Shown: positions 52,377 through 60,964 of the stretch, in pieces
Numbering within the stretch: position 1 is the stretch's first letter
How the letters are laid out: the number at the start of each line of letters is the position of its first letter
Assembly: GCF_000282055.1 (NCBI RefSeq)
Contig: NZ_AKJZ01000017.1
Coordinates: 1-64,000, forward strand
Length of the DNA: 64,000 bases
Source: Flavobacterium sp. CF136
GTDB lineage: Bacteria; Bacteroidota; Bacteroidia; Flavobacteriales; Flavobacteriaceae
Direction: 5' to 3'
The notes under the pieces: generated by a model
What the model was told of the DNA's origin: nothing
The model's database searches: none
What the model saw: the letters and a program-made list of their open reading frames with translations, nothing else
Program-made: the position numbers and the translations under genes

Positions 52377-52820
52377 ATGCAACAAAAGCAAAGTACAAGA
52401 AAACAGAATATTCGACTACTACTTATAATTATAATTGCGGTAGTTTTGGTTGCTTTGTTTCAGTTATATCTTTATAAAAGTGCTCGTACTGTTAATACTG
52501 AAATAGTAGAATTGGTTGAGAAATATAATAAAAATTGTCCTTTAATAATTCAGGAAGGGATTCGTTTAGACAGCGTGAGTTTACCTGAGGCTGAGGATAG
52601 AATTGTTCAATATAATTTGACATTAGTAAACGTAGAAAAGGAAACGGCCGATGTTAATGTAATACATCAAGAAATCGAAAAAAGTCTGATAAGTACAGCT
52701 AAAGCAAACCCGGGGCTTAAAGTTTTTCGAGAGAATGATTTTGTATTGGTTTATAGGTACAATGACAAAAAGAAAGTGTTTTTGTTTAAAGTTGCAATAA
52801 TACCTGATCTTTATAAATAA
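52377..52820 (+). CDS. Small membrane-anchored protein of unknown function
   Basis: A 147-residue protein with a Lys/Arg-rich N-terminus and one membrane span (about 14-33, LLLIIIIAVVLVALFQLYLY). The outer or periplasmic part is about 110 residues. It has mixed strands and helices and a single Cys in NKNCPLIIQEG. It lies 30 bases after tdk and may be cotranscribed with it. Function unknown; similar short proteins seem to occur across Flavobacteriia. Confidence 0.65.
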   Translation: MQQKQSTRKQNIRLLLIIIIAVVLVALFQLYLYKSARTVNTEIVELVEKYNKNCPLIIQEGIRLDSVSLPEAEDRIVQYNLTLVNVEKETADVNVIHQEIEKSLISTAKANPGLKVFRENDFVLVYRYNDKKKVFLFKVAIIPDLYK

Positions 52821-52843
52821 TTAGAAATTTAATATAAAAATAT

Positions 52844-52875
52844 AACCCGACAGATTTATAATTTGTCGGGTTTGT
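52844..52875 (+). terminator. Rho-independent terminator after tdk and the small membrane gene
   Basis: AACCCGACA (52844-52852) pairs with TGTCGGGTT (52864-52872), followed by T-rich sequence. A bidirectional role is possible. Confidence 0.75.
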
Positions 52876-52910
52876 TGTTTTGTATAAAATTAAATGATCT
52901 TACTTTGTCT

Positions 52911-53019
52911 AAACTGGACTGGACTGAAGTCCAGCTCTACAATATAATATGTTCCTACGGAACTATAGCAGAGCCTTCGGCTCGGACCATATTGTAGGGC
53001 CGGATTTTAATCCGGTTTA
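52911..53019. repeat. Complex inverted repeat with two inner hairpins
   Basis: AAACTGG...CCAGCTCTACAATAT (52911-52955) and the complement-like ATATTGTAGGGCCGGATT...CCGGTTT (52988-53019) form the outer stem. Smaller hairpins lie inside at each arm (GGACTGAAGTCC and GGATTTTAATCC) and at the tip (GAGCCTTCGGCTC). It lies between the terminator and the rpoN stop. Confidence 0.7.
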
Positions 53020-53051
53020 ATATGAGTTGCGTATGAATTAAGATTGATATA

Positions 53052-54512
53052 TTAAATTTTCTTTCGCATTCTCGCAACCGGAATATCAAGTTGCTCACGG
53101 TATTTTGCGATTGTTCTTCGGGCAATCGGATAGCCTTTTTCTTTTAGGATTTCTGCCAATTGATCGTCCGGCAAAGGTTTCTTTTTGTCTTCTTCTTCAA
53201 TAGTATTTTTAAGGATCTTTTTGATTTCCAAAGTCGAAACATCTTCTCCCTGATCATTTTTCATGGCTTCAGAGAAAAACTCTTTAATCAGTTTTGTTCC
53301 GTATGGTGTTTCTACATATTTACTGTTTGCAACACGAGAAATCGTCGAAATATCTAACCCAACCATATCTGCAATGTCTTTTAAGATCATTGGTTTTAGT
53401 TTGGTTTCATCACCATCTAAAAAGAATTCTTCCTGGTAATGCATAATCGCATTCATCGTTACAAAAAGTGTTTCCTGACGTTGCCTGATAGCGTCGATAA
53501 ACCATTTTGCCGAATCCAGTTTTTGCTTGATAAATTGAACCGCATCTTTTTGAGCTGTCGATTTATCACGGGAATCTTTATAGGTCTGCATCATTTCCTG
53601 ATAATCTTTAGAAACGTGCAGGGAAGGAGCATTTCTTCCGTTTAAGGTCAACTCCAGTTCACCGTCTGTAATCCTGATGGCAAAATCCGGAACTACATTC
53701 TCCGTAACTTTATTGTTCCCGGTATAAGACCCGCCCGGTTTTGGGTTCAGCCTTTCGATTTCATGAATCGCTTTTTTAAGCTGTTCATTCGAAACACTGT
53801 ATTTCTGTAATAATTTATCGTAATGTTTTTTGGTAAAAGCATCAAACTGATTTTCGATAATGTCAATTGCCAGATCAACATATTCCGTTGGTGTTTTGTG
53901 CTTTAATTGCAATAATAAACATTCCTGTAAATCACGTGCACCAACTCCTGAAGGTTCCAGTTCGTGAATGACGTGAAGCATTTTTTCGACCATTACCTCA
54001 TCAGTATAAATTCCCTGAGTGAAGGCCATATCATCGACTATATCCGGAATACTTCTGCGGATATAACCCATATCATCAATACTTCCAACAAGGAATTCGG
54101 CAATTTCACGCTCTTCATCATTCAGAATAAATGTATTCAGCTGATTGATTAAATCCTGATGAAAACTAATTGGTGATGCAAAAGGCGTTTCGCGCTCCTC
54201 ATCTTCACTATAATTATTGGCTTGTGTTTTATAATCCGGGGTATCGTCGTCGCTTAAATATTCGTCTATATTAATGTCGTCTGCTTCGATTCTGTCAGAT
54301 TCCGCATCATCATAATCGTCGTAGTCTTCATTAGCAAATTCATCGGCTTCGTATTCGTCTTCTTTTCCTGCTTCCAGAGCCGGATTTTCGTTCATTTCCT
54401 CTAATAAACGTTGCTCAAAAGCTTGCGTAGGCAATTGAATTAACTTCATCAGCTGAATTTGCTGTGGAGATAATTTTTGGGATAATTTTAAATTTAAAAA
54501 TTGCTTTAGCAT
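53052..54512 (-). CDS. rpoN: RNA polymerase sigma-54 factor
   Basis: Directs RNA polymerase to -24/-12 promoters opened by AAA+ activators such as the one at 27793-29130. The 486-residue protein has the usual three regions. The first is Q/L-rich (MLKQFLNLKLSQKLSPQQIQLMKLIQLP). The second is an acidic linker with runs of Asp and Glu (about 55-100). The third is the core and DNA-binding part, ending in the RpoN box ARRTIAKYRE (about 466-475). It lies downstream of asnS with an 84-base gap holding an iterated-word hairpin. Confidence 0.95.
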   Translation of the reverse strand: MLKQFLNLKLSQKLSPQQIQLMKLIQLPTQAFEQRLLEEMNENPALEAGKEDEYEADEFANEDYDDYDDAESDRIEADDINIDEYLSDDDTPDYKTQANNYSEDEERETPFASPISFHQDLINQLNTFILNDEEREIAEFLVGSIDDMGYIRRSIPDIVDDMAFTQGIYTDEVMVEKMLHVIHELEPSGVGARDLQECLLLQLKHKTPTEYVDLAIDIIENQFDAFTKKHYDKLLQKYSVSNEQLKKAIHEIERLNPKPGGSYTGNNKVTENVVPDFAIRITDGELELTLNGRNAPSLHVSKDYQEMMQTYKDSRDKSTAQKDAVQFIKQKLDSAKWFIDAIRQRQETLFVTMNAIMHYQEEFFLDGDETKLKPMILKDIADMVGLDISTISRVANSKYVETPYGTKLIKEFFSEAMKNDQGEDVSTLEIKKILKNTIEEEDKKKPLPDDQLAEILKEKGYPIARRTIAKYREQLDIPVARMRKKI

Positions 54513-54541
54513 TTATATTTTTTTGTTCTTTTTAGTTTAAT

Positions 54542-54588
54542 GTTTCAAGTTTCAAGTGCTGAACAACCTGAAACTTGAAACCTGAAAC
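54542..54588. repeat. Iterated-word hairpin in the asnS-rpoN gap
   Basis: GTTTCAAGTTTCAAGT (54542-54557) is complementary, one mismatch, to ACTTGAAACCTGAAAC (54573-54588), with 15 bases between. Each arm is two copies of the same seven-base word. The element resembles those at 4464-4533 and 20643-20740. Confidence 0.7.
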
Positions 54589-54596
54589 AATTTTTT

Positions 54597-56042
54597 TTAA
54601 AACTCTGCACTTCCAGGAGTTCTCGGGAAAGGAATTACGTCTCTAATGTTTGTCATTCCGGTTACAAACAATACCAAACGCTCAAATCCAAGTCCGAAAC
54701 CTGCGTGAGTTGCAGAACCAAATCTTCTGGTGTCTAAATACCAGTATAATTCTTCTTCATCGATGTTTAAAGCTTTCATCTTTTCAACCAAAACATCGTA
54801 ACGCTCTTCCCTTTCTGAACCACCAACGATTTCTCCAATTCCAGGGAAAAGGATATCCATTGCACGAACTGTTTCTCTTCCAGGTTCTGTGTTGTCATTC
54901 AAACGCATGTAAAACGCTTTTATGTTTGCCGGGTAATCGTATAAAATTACCGGACATTTAAAGTGTTTTTCAACCAGATAACGCTCATGTTCCGACTGTA
55001 AATCAGCTCCCCATTCGTTGATGATATAACTGAATTTTTTCTTTTTATTTGGAGTTGAATCTCTTAAAATGTCAATAGCTTCGGTGTAAGAAACACGTTT
55101 GAAGTTGTTTTCTAAAACGAAGTTTAATTTTTCCAACAAAGCCATTTCACTTCTTTCAGCCTGTGGTTTTGATTTTTCTTCTTCTAAAAGTCTTCCTTCT
55201 AAAAACTTCAAATCATCTTTACAATTGTCTAAAGCATATTTAATTACGTACTGGATAAAATCTTCAGCCAAATCCATGTTGTCATCAAGATCATTGAAAG
55301 CAACTTCCGGCTCGATCATCCAGAATTCTGCCAGGTGACGGGAAGTATTTGAATTTTCAGCTCTAAAAGTTGGCCCAAAAGTATAAATCTGACCCAATGC
55401 CATCGCAAAAGTTTCACCTTCTAATTGTCCGGAAACCGTTAAGTTCGTTTCTTTTCCAAAGAAATCTTCTTTATAATTTACTTTTCCGTCTTCAGTTCTT
55501 GGCGTATTGTCGAAAGGCAAAGCCGTAACTTTGAACATTTCACCTGCACCTTCAGCATCAGAACCTGTGATAATTGGCGTATTTACATACACAAAACCTT
55601 TTTGCTGAAAATAATTGTGAACCGCAAATGACAATACCGAACGCACGCGCATAATTGCTCCAAAGGCATTGGTACGAACACGTAAATGTGCATTTTCACG
55701 CAAGAATTCCAACGAGTGTTTTTTAGGCTGCATTGGGAATTTCTCAGCATCAGAATCTCCTAATATTTCAAGTTTTGTAACCTGAATTTCATATTTCTGA
55801 CCAGCACCTTTACTCTCCACCAAAGTTCCGATTACTGAAACCGCTGCTCCGGTAGTGATTCTTTTTAAAGTTTCTTCCGGTGTATTTTCAAAATCAACAA
55901 CACATTGTATATTATTAATGGTAGAACCGTCATTAAGCGCGATGAACTGATTATTTCTAAAAGTTCTCACCCATCCTTTTGCATTAACTTCCTGAAGCGT
56001 CGTAGTACTGTTTAATAAGTCTTTAACTTTTGTGTGTTTCAT
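54597..56042 (-). CDS. asnS: Asparaginyl-tRNA synthetase
   Basis: Charges tRNA-Asn in the cytoplasm. The 481-residue class II enzyme has an OB-fold anticodon domain at the N-terminus ([18 protein letters not shown]). The catalytic domain carries [25 protein letters not shown] (motif 2) and [30 protein letters not shown] (motif 3). Motif 1-like residues ([29 protein letters not shown]) are also visible. A -7 element TATATTTG lies 43 bases upstream at 56085-56092. It is followed by rpoN. Confidence 0.96.
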   Translation of the reverse strand: MKHTKVKDLLNSTTTLQEVNAKGWVRTFRNNQFIALNDGSTINNIQCVVDFENTPEETLKRITTGAAVSVIGTLVESKGAGQKYEIQVTKLEILGDSDAEKFPMQPKKHSLEFLRENAHLRVRTNAFGAIMRVRSVLSFAVHNYFQQKGFVYVNTPIITGSDAEGAGEMFKVTALPFDNTPRTEDGKVNYKEDFFGKETNLTVSGQLEGETFAMALGQIYTFGPTFRAENSNTSRHLAEFWMIEPEVAFNDLDDNMDLAEDFIQYVIKYALDNCKDDLKFLEGRLLEEEKSKPQAERSEMALLEKLNFVLENNFKRVSYTEAIDILRDSTPNKKKKFSYIINEWGADLQSEHERYLVEKHFKCPVILYDYPANIKAFYMRLNDNTEPGRETVRAMDILFPGIGEIVGGSEREERYDVLVEKMKALNIDEEELYWYLDTRRFGSATHAGFGLGFERLVLFVTGMTNIRDVIPFPRTPGSAEF

Positions 56043-56084
56043 TTTATATAATATTGATATTTAAAGAGTATTTCAATCGAAATG

Positions 56085-56092
56085 CAAATATA
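56085..56092 (-). promoter_or_regulatory. -7 element of asnS
   Basis: On the minus strand TATATTTG fits TAnnTTTG, 43 bases before the asnS ATG. A clear -33 element was not found. Confidence 0.5.
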
Positions 56093-56130
56093 ATCGATTT
56101 GTTTGTAATTGCCACATTGGAATAGAAGTA

Positions 56131-56250
56131 AGGAGCTATTTACTTCGTCAGTTTGCTATCGCTCGTGTCCCGCCAGAGGATGCCGCTGTAAACGTAGTTC
56201 ATGAACTCCCATGAAAATAAGAATTAAACGGGGTAATTCCGGGCTGGGGC
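56131..56250. repeat. Diverged copy of the AGCCCTGATG...AAGCTCT repeat
   Basis: AGGAGC...TTGCTATCGCTC...AGGATGCCGCTG...GGGCTGG runs in the order of the copy at 40463-40540 but with long substitutions and a stretched right end. It occupies the gap upstream of asnS (minus strand). Confidence 0.45.
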
Positions 56251-56331
56251 AGGAGGGATTAGAAATCATTTGGCTTTGAAAAGAAAAAATGATTTAATTT
56301 TTATCATGAATCAAAAATTCACGAATACTAA

Positions 56332-56363
56332 AAAAGCTACAACTTGGGGAGGTTGTAGCTTTT
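56332..56363 (-). terminator. Rho-independent terminator of the T9SS cargo gene
   Basis: A 12-bp stem (56332-56343 with 56352-56363) lies downstream of the stop at 56421; the minus-strand T run is short. Confidence 0.75.
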
Positions 56364-56420
56364 GAATTGTTTAAGGGTTTTTGATGTAGGTTGAATTCTA
56401 TATTTCAGGGCATTTTTTTT

Positions 56421-57623
56421 CTAATTCTTTATAAACTTAAATGTTTGATTGTTATCTGTAGACAAAATATATAAGCCATGACTTAAATTGGATACATCAA
56501 CAGACTGAATATTTTCGGCATTTTTGATAGTTTTAACCGTTTTTCCTGTACTGTCACTAATGATTAAAGATTTGATGGCAGCATCAGAACTAATATTCAA
56601 ATCATTTTGAACAGGATTTGGATAAAATACTACTTTATTATTGTTGCTTTCAAATTTTTCATTAGCTAAAGTTATGCTGGCTCCAATAAAACTAATATCG
56701 TCAATATAAAACGTATCAGTGCTTTTTCCTAAATCGAGATTAAGTCTTGTTGAAGCATTTTTTGCAGCAAAACTATATGATATTTTTTGCCAGGTTGTTC
56801 CAATAGTTGTATTGGAACCATAATTTGCATCTGATGAAGGTGTCGTTGTAGTTGAAAAACGTACAGTATTTCCACCTGTAACTGCTTTAATCCACATGCT
56901 TGCAGTATAAGTTCTTCCTACTACCAAAGTCATTACATCACTAACCAATTGTACATTGTATTCTGCTGCACCTGTAGAAATTGCTTTTAATCCTCTTACG
57001 CCACCATGAATTTCTACTGCTTCAGCAGTCAGATTAGCTGCTCCATTATATTTTGACCAGTTCGTAAATGTATCACCGGTCCCTGCCTCAAGGTTACCAT
57101 TCAAAATGAAATCTGAAGAAGATGAAGTTGATAAATCATACATAGCAACATCATCTACGTAAAAAGTATCAGTTCCTTTTCCTAAATCTAAATTGATTTT
57201 TGTGCTTGTTGCAGTGGCCGTAAAGGTTAGGATACAAGTTTTCCATCCGGTTGTAACAGTAAAAGCTGAGCCATAAACAGCAGTTCCACCTGATGTTGAA
57301 AGGCGTACAGTATTTCCTCCGGCGACTCCTTTAATCCACATGCTAACTTCATAACTGGTTCCAATAACAGTTGTCATAGCATCACTTTGAAGCTGTACAT
57401 TGTATTCATTAGCTCCAGTAGAAATAGCTTTCAGGGCTCTTAATCCACCATGTATGTTTACAGTTTCTGCAGTTAAATTTGCTGCCCCATTGGTTTTGGT
57501 CCAATTTGTAAAGACGTCTCCGGTTCCTGCTTCAAAATTTCCATTGACAATTAAGTTTTGTGCATTTAATGAAGATGAAATGCCACTTACGGTTAAAAAT
57601 AAAAAAAGTAATTTTTTAATCAT
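56421..57623 (-). CDS. Secreted protein with two CBM-like domains and a T9SS sorting domain
   Basis: A 400-residue secreted protein. Signal peptide (1-21, ending SLNAQ) is followed by two homologous domains of about 140 residues each (about 22-160 and 168-310). Both open with NLIVNGNFEAGTGDVFTNWTKTNGAANLTAE or its close copy and end with LNLDLGKSTDTFYIDDI. The fold looks like a jelly-roll carbohydrate-binding module. The last 75 residues are a type A T9SS sorting domain (VVFYPNPVQNDLNISS...GLYILSTDNNQTFKFIKN). It probably binds a glycan at the cell surface; no catalytic domain is present. Operator-like sites lie upstream. Confidence 0.85.
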   Translation of the reverse strand: MIKKLLFLFLTVSGISSSLNAQNLIVNGNFEAGTGDVFTNWTKTNGAANLTAETVNIHGGLRALKAISTGANEYNVQLQSDAMTTVIGTSYEVSMWIKGVAGGNTVRLSTSGGTAVYGSAFTVTTGWKTCILTFTATATSTKINLDLGKGTDTFYVDDVAMYDLSTSSSSDFILNGNLEAGTGDTFTNWSKYNGAANLTAEAVEIHGGVRGLKAISTGAAEYNVQLVSDVMTLVVGRTYTASMWIKAVTGGNTVRFSTTTTPSSDANYGSNTTIGTTWQKISYSFAAKNASTRLNLDLGKSTDTFYIDDISFIGASITLANEKFESNNNKVVFYPNPVQNDLNISSDAAIKSLIISDSTGKTVKTIKNAENIQSVDVSNLSHGLYILSTDNNQTFKFIKN

Positions 57624-57667
57624 GGTTTAAGTTTTTAATTGGTTGATAATTAATAAAGTTTTTTAAA

Positions 57668-57679
57668 ACAATCGATTGT
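57668..57679. promoter_or_regulatory. Operator-like palindrome ACAATCGATTGT in the T9SS gene leader
   Basis: A perfect 12-base palindrome 45 bases before the start codon and just downstream of the predicted start site of the promoter at 57701-57730. It has the CG-centred look of LacI-type operators. A related site is at 57792-57803. Confidence 0.5.
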
Positions 57680-57700
57680 GTAAACAAGTAATAATTTTAA

Positions 57701-57730
57701 CAAAAATAGGATTTTTTTTCATTTAACAAA
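57701..57730 (-). promoter_or_regulatory. Promoter of the T9SS cargo gene
   Basis: On the minus strand TTTG (57727-57730), 18 bases, then TATTTTTG (57701-57708) gives a good Bacteroidetes promoter, with a leader of about 70 bases that contains the operator-like palindrome. Confidence 0.6.
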
Positions 57731-57791
57731 TAAATTTTAAATATTAATAATCAGATAGTTGTGAAGTATTTCTAAATCAGTAGGTTTTAAA

Positions 57792-57803
57792 ACAACCGTT
57801 TGT
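57792..57803. promoter_or_regulatory. Second operator-like site ACAACCGTTTGT
   Basis: It matches the leader palindrome at 10 of 12 positions, and both are followed by GTGTA. Centre-to-centre distance is 124 bases, with the promoter in between, which would suit looping by one repressor. Confidence 0.45.
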
Positions 57804-57876
57804 GTATTTTTGTTCAAAAGTACTATATTATTTAGCTGTGTTTTTAATCTATTGTGAACTGAAGCAGGGTTAAAAT

Positions 57877-57911
57877 AAAAAGAGCTGCAACTTTAAAGTT
57901 GCAGCTCTTTT
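57877..57911 (-). terminator. Bidirectional terminator between the RND exporter and T9SS cargo gene region
   Basis: A perfect 17-bp palindromic stem AAAAGAGCTGCAACTTT with its complement, ending in T and A runs on each side. It would stop the minus-strand RND gene transcript (stop at 57978). Confidence 0.8.
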
Positions 57912-57977
57912 AAGATTATAGTTTATAATTAGAATTTCACATACAAGATTTTAGAAATCAAATATATGTTGGTTGAT

Positions 57978-60344
57978 TTATTGTTCTAAATTTTCCAAAT
58001 CCTCTTTCTTTGCTTTTTTCTTTTCAAAAGTCAAAACCAAAGCCGGTAAAACCAATAAGTTGGCAAACATGGCAAAAGCCAAAGTGCAGGAAATTAATCC
58101 CCCCAACGCAATTGTTCCGCTAAAACTGGAAAGCGTAAAAGTGGCAAAGCCTAAAATCAATACTACCGAAGTATAAAAAGTACTGATTCCGGTTTCTCTC
58201 AAAGCGCTAAAAACGGATTTTTTTATCTTTCCATTGCTTTGCAGTAAATCATGTCGATATTTCGCCATAAATTGGATCGCATTATCTACCGAGATTCCGA
58301 ACGCAATACTGAATACCAAAATCGTTGACGGCTTCAAAGGAATTCCAAAATACCCCATTAATCCGGATGTGATGCAAAGCGGTAAGATATTCGTAATTAC
58401 AGATGCCATTACCATTTTAAAAGATCTGAACAAATACAACATAAGCCCGGCAATAACTAAAATTGCAAAAATTAACGACTCAATTAAATTACCAACTAAA
58501 TAGGATGTCCCTTTCTGGAAAACTAATGCTTTTCCGGTTAGCGTAACTTCATAACGGTCTTTTGGAAAAATTTCATCAATTTTAGAATGCAGTTTTTTCT
58601 CGACTTTTGCCATTTTATCAGTTCCGATATCTCTCATAAAAGTTGTGATTCGGGCGTATTGTCCCGTCGAATCTACATAGGCTTTCATTAAATTATCCTT
58701 GCTGTTTTTTGTGGCATTTTTGGCATAACTCAAAATAAAGGCTTGCTCTTGTGAAGTTGGCAATTGATAATATTCAGGTTTTCCGTTATAGAAAGCCTGT
58801 TTCGAATATTTTACCAGATTTACTATAGAAACCGGTTTTGATAATTCAGGCATTGAAGCAATCGTGTTTTGCAATTCATCCATTTTACGCATCGTCGATA
58901 ATTTCATGACACCTTTTTTACGTTTGGTGTCAATCATAATTTCGAGAGGCATCACACCATTAAATTCTTTTTCGTAAAATAAAATATCTTTATAAAACGA
59001 AGCGCTTTTGGGCATTTCACCAATCAGACTTCCGGAAACTTTCATTTGCGAAACTCCGATAACGCTAAAAACCAAAAGCAAACCGTAAATAGTATAGATT
59101 ACTTTTCGTTTGTTTTTTACAATATTTTCGACCCAATCCAACAAAGTCGAAATATAGGTTTTGGTTAAGTGATACAAATGTTTCTCTTTTGGCAATGGCA
59201 TAAAACTGTACACAATAGGTACGATTACCAAAGTCAGTAAATAAACTGAAATTACATTGATAGAGGTCACCAAACCAAATTCAAAAAGCAAATCATTACC
59301 CGTAATCATAAAGGTAGCGAAACCAATAGCAGTAGTCAGGTTCGTCATCAGGGTCGCTACCCCGATTTTAGAAATAATACGCTGCAATGCTTTTGCCTGA
59401 TTGTTGTGAAGCTTGATTTCCTGTTGGTATTTATTAATCAGGAAAATACAATTCGTGATTCCGATTACAATAATCAGTGGAGGAATAATAGCTGTTAAAA
59501 TGGTGATTTTGTAATGAAATAATCCCAGGGTTCCGAATGACCACATTACGCCAACAATTAAAATGCAAATCGAAATAAAGGTAGCTCTGAACGAACGGAA
59601 AAAGAAGAAGAAAATCAAGGAAACGATCAATAAGGCACCACCTATAAAAAGACCAATTTCGCCTTTCATATCCTGTGCATTTATGGTTCTGATATACGGC
59701 ATTCCGGAAACCTTAAGATCAACACCGGTCGTTTTTTCGAATTTCTCGATTTTCGGAACCAGGTTCTCAATGATAAATGTTTTTCTCTCTGCGGTATTAA
59801 CCAAATCTTTGTTGATGTAAACAGCAGAACGAACACTTCCGCTTTCTTTATTAAACAGTAATCCTTCATAAAAAGGCAAGTTGTTGAATAAATCGTGCTG
59901 AATTTCTTTTAAATAAGCCGGATCGATTGTTTTTTCCTGATCAATAAACGGAGTAAGGACAAATTTTTCGTTAACGGTATCTTTTTCTAATTTTTTTAAA
60001 TCATTTAGGGAAACCACCAGATCTACTTCTTTAGACTTTTTAAGGCTGGTCATCAATTCATTCCAGGCAGCATAATTTTTTGGCGTAAAAAAGTTAGGGT
60101 CTTTAAAACCAATTACAACCAAATTCCCTTCTTCACCAAACTTATCCAGGAAATTTTGATACTGTTTATTTGCAATATGATTTTTAGGAAGCAGATTGGC
60201 TTCAGTATAGGACATAGAAAGATTCTTCCATTGAAAAGCAAGGAAAACGGTTAAGGCAACAAGAATAATTAATATCGTTATTCTGTTTTTAAGTATGATC
60301 CGGGCTATTTTTTCCCAAAACCCAACTTGGATGGTGTTTTTCAT
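57978..60344 (-). CDS. RND/MMPL-family exporter
   Basis: A 788-residue inner-membrane transporter. I start it at 60344 (MKNTIQVGFWEKIARI); seven codons further upstream are open. The layout is one N-terminal span, a large periplasmic loop, a block of six spans, another loop and a last block of spans, as in MMPL-type RND proteins. Both halves carry a related core (PPLIIVIGITNCIFLINKYQQEI and FSIAFGISVDNAIQFMAKYRHDL, the latter with the conserved Asp). Substrates may be lipids or hydrophobic compounds. The length is short relative to tripartite RND pumps, and no adaptor is encoded next to it. Confidence 0.85.
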   Translation of the reverse strand: MKNTIQVGFWEKIARIILKNRITILIILVALTVFLAFQWKNLSMSYTEANLLPKNHIANKQYQNFLDKFGEEGNLVVIGFKDPNFFTPKNYAAWNELMTSLKKSKEVDLVVSLNDLKKLEKDTVNEKFVLTPFIDQEKTIDPAYLKEIQHDLFNNLPFYEGLLFNKESGSVRSAVYINKDLVNTAERKTFIIENLVPKIEKFEKTTGVDLKVSGMPYIRTINAQDMKGEIGLFIGGALLIVSLIFFFFFRSFRATFISICILIVGVMWSFGTLGLFHYKITILTAIIPPLIIVIGITNCIFLINKYQQEIKLHNNQAKALQRIISKIGVATLMTNLTTAIGFATFMITGNDLLFEFGLVTSINVISVYLLTLVIVPIVYSFMPLPKEKHLYHLTKTYISTLLDWVENIVKNKRKVIYTIYGLLLVFSVIGVSQMKVSGSLIGEMPKSASFYKDILFYEKEFNGVMPLEIMIDTKRKKGVMKLSTMRKMDELQNTIASMPELSKPVSIVNLVKYSKQAFYNGKPEYYQLPTSQEQAFILSYAKNATKNSKDNLMKAYVDSTGQYARITTFMRDIGTDKMAKVEKKLHSKIDEIFPKDRYEVTLTGKALVFQKGTSYLVGNLIESLIFAILVIAGLMLYLFRSFKMVMASVITNILPLCITSGLMGYFGIPLKPSTILVFSIAFGISVDNAIQFMAKYRHDLLQSNGKIKKSVFSALRETGISTFYTSVVLILGFATFTLSSFSGTIALGGLISCTLAFAMFANLLVLPALVLTFEKKKAKKEDLENLEQ

Positions 60345-60362
60345 AAATTCTGTAAAATGGTG

Positions 60363-60370
60363 CAAATGTA
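60363..60370 (-). promoter_or_regulatory. -7 element of the RND exporter gene
   Basis: On the minus strand TACATTTG fits TAnnTTTG, 19 bases before the start at 60344. A TTTG lies 24 bases upstream, a slightly long spacer. Confidence 0.45.
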
Positions 60371-60521
60371 GTGAAAAGTGCTATAAATCATAAACAAAGA
60401 CCTTTGTTTTTGCGATTTGTTAACATTAATTAACAGACTAATTTTTAGTATATTTATATGTTTTGTATAATTCTCCATTAGCTTTTCTCATATTTGTACT
60501 TAATTTAAAAGCGGAAAGAAA

Positions 60522-60851
60522 ATGAACTGGATTTTATTAGTTATTGCCGGACTTTTTGAGGTTGGTTTTGCATCATGTTTAGGTAAAGCAAAAGAAACAT
60601 CAGGAATTGCATCTACATATTGGATGGCTGGTTTTTTTGTTTGCCTTTCAATTAGTATGATTTTGTTGTATAAAGCGACGCAGACTCTGCCAATTGGTAC
60701 TGCTTATGCTGTTTGGACAGGAATTGGTGCCGTTGGAACAGTCTTGATAGGTATTTTTATTTTTAAAGAACCGGCAACTTTCTGGAGAATATTTTTTCTT
60801 TCAACTTTAATTGCTTCAATTATCGGGTTGAAGTTTGTTTCAAGTCATTAA
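60522..60851 (+). CDS. SMR-family exporter, SugE/Gdx-type
   Basis: A 109-residue four-span membrane protein of the small multidrug resistance family. The essential membrane Glu is at residue 13 in LLVIAGLFEVGFAS. TLPIGTAYAVWTGIGAVGTVLIG is the signature of the SugE/Gdx (guanidinium exporter) branch. It could export guanidinium or quaternary amines. Upstream I see no guanidine riboswitch. Divergent from the RND gene. Confidence 0.87.
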   Translation: MNWILLVIAGLFEVGFASCLGKAKETSGIASTYWMAGFFVCLSISMILLYKATQTLPIGTAYAVWTGIGAVGTVLIGIFIFKEPATFWRIFFLSTLIASIIGLKFVSSH

Positions 60852-60964
60852 AAAATAGAAGACTGATTACGCAGATGAAACAGATTTTCGCTGATTATTA
60901 ATTTGTAATCTTTTAATCATTTTTTGAATAGTAATAAAAAATTTGAATAAATAATAAAACAACA

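Noticed and set aside
60371..60521. Guanidine riboswitch upstream of the SugE/Gdx-type gene
   Set aside because: The short gap does not contain the conserved ykkC-type motifs as far as I can see by eye.
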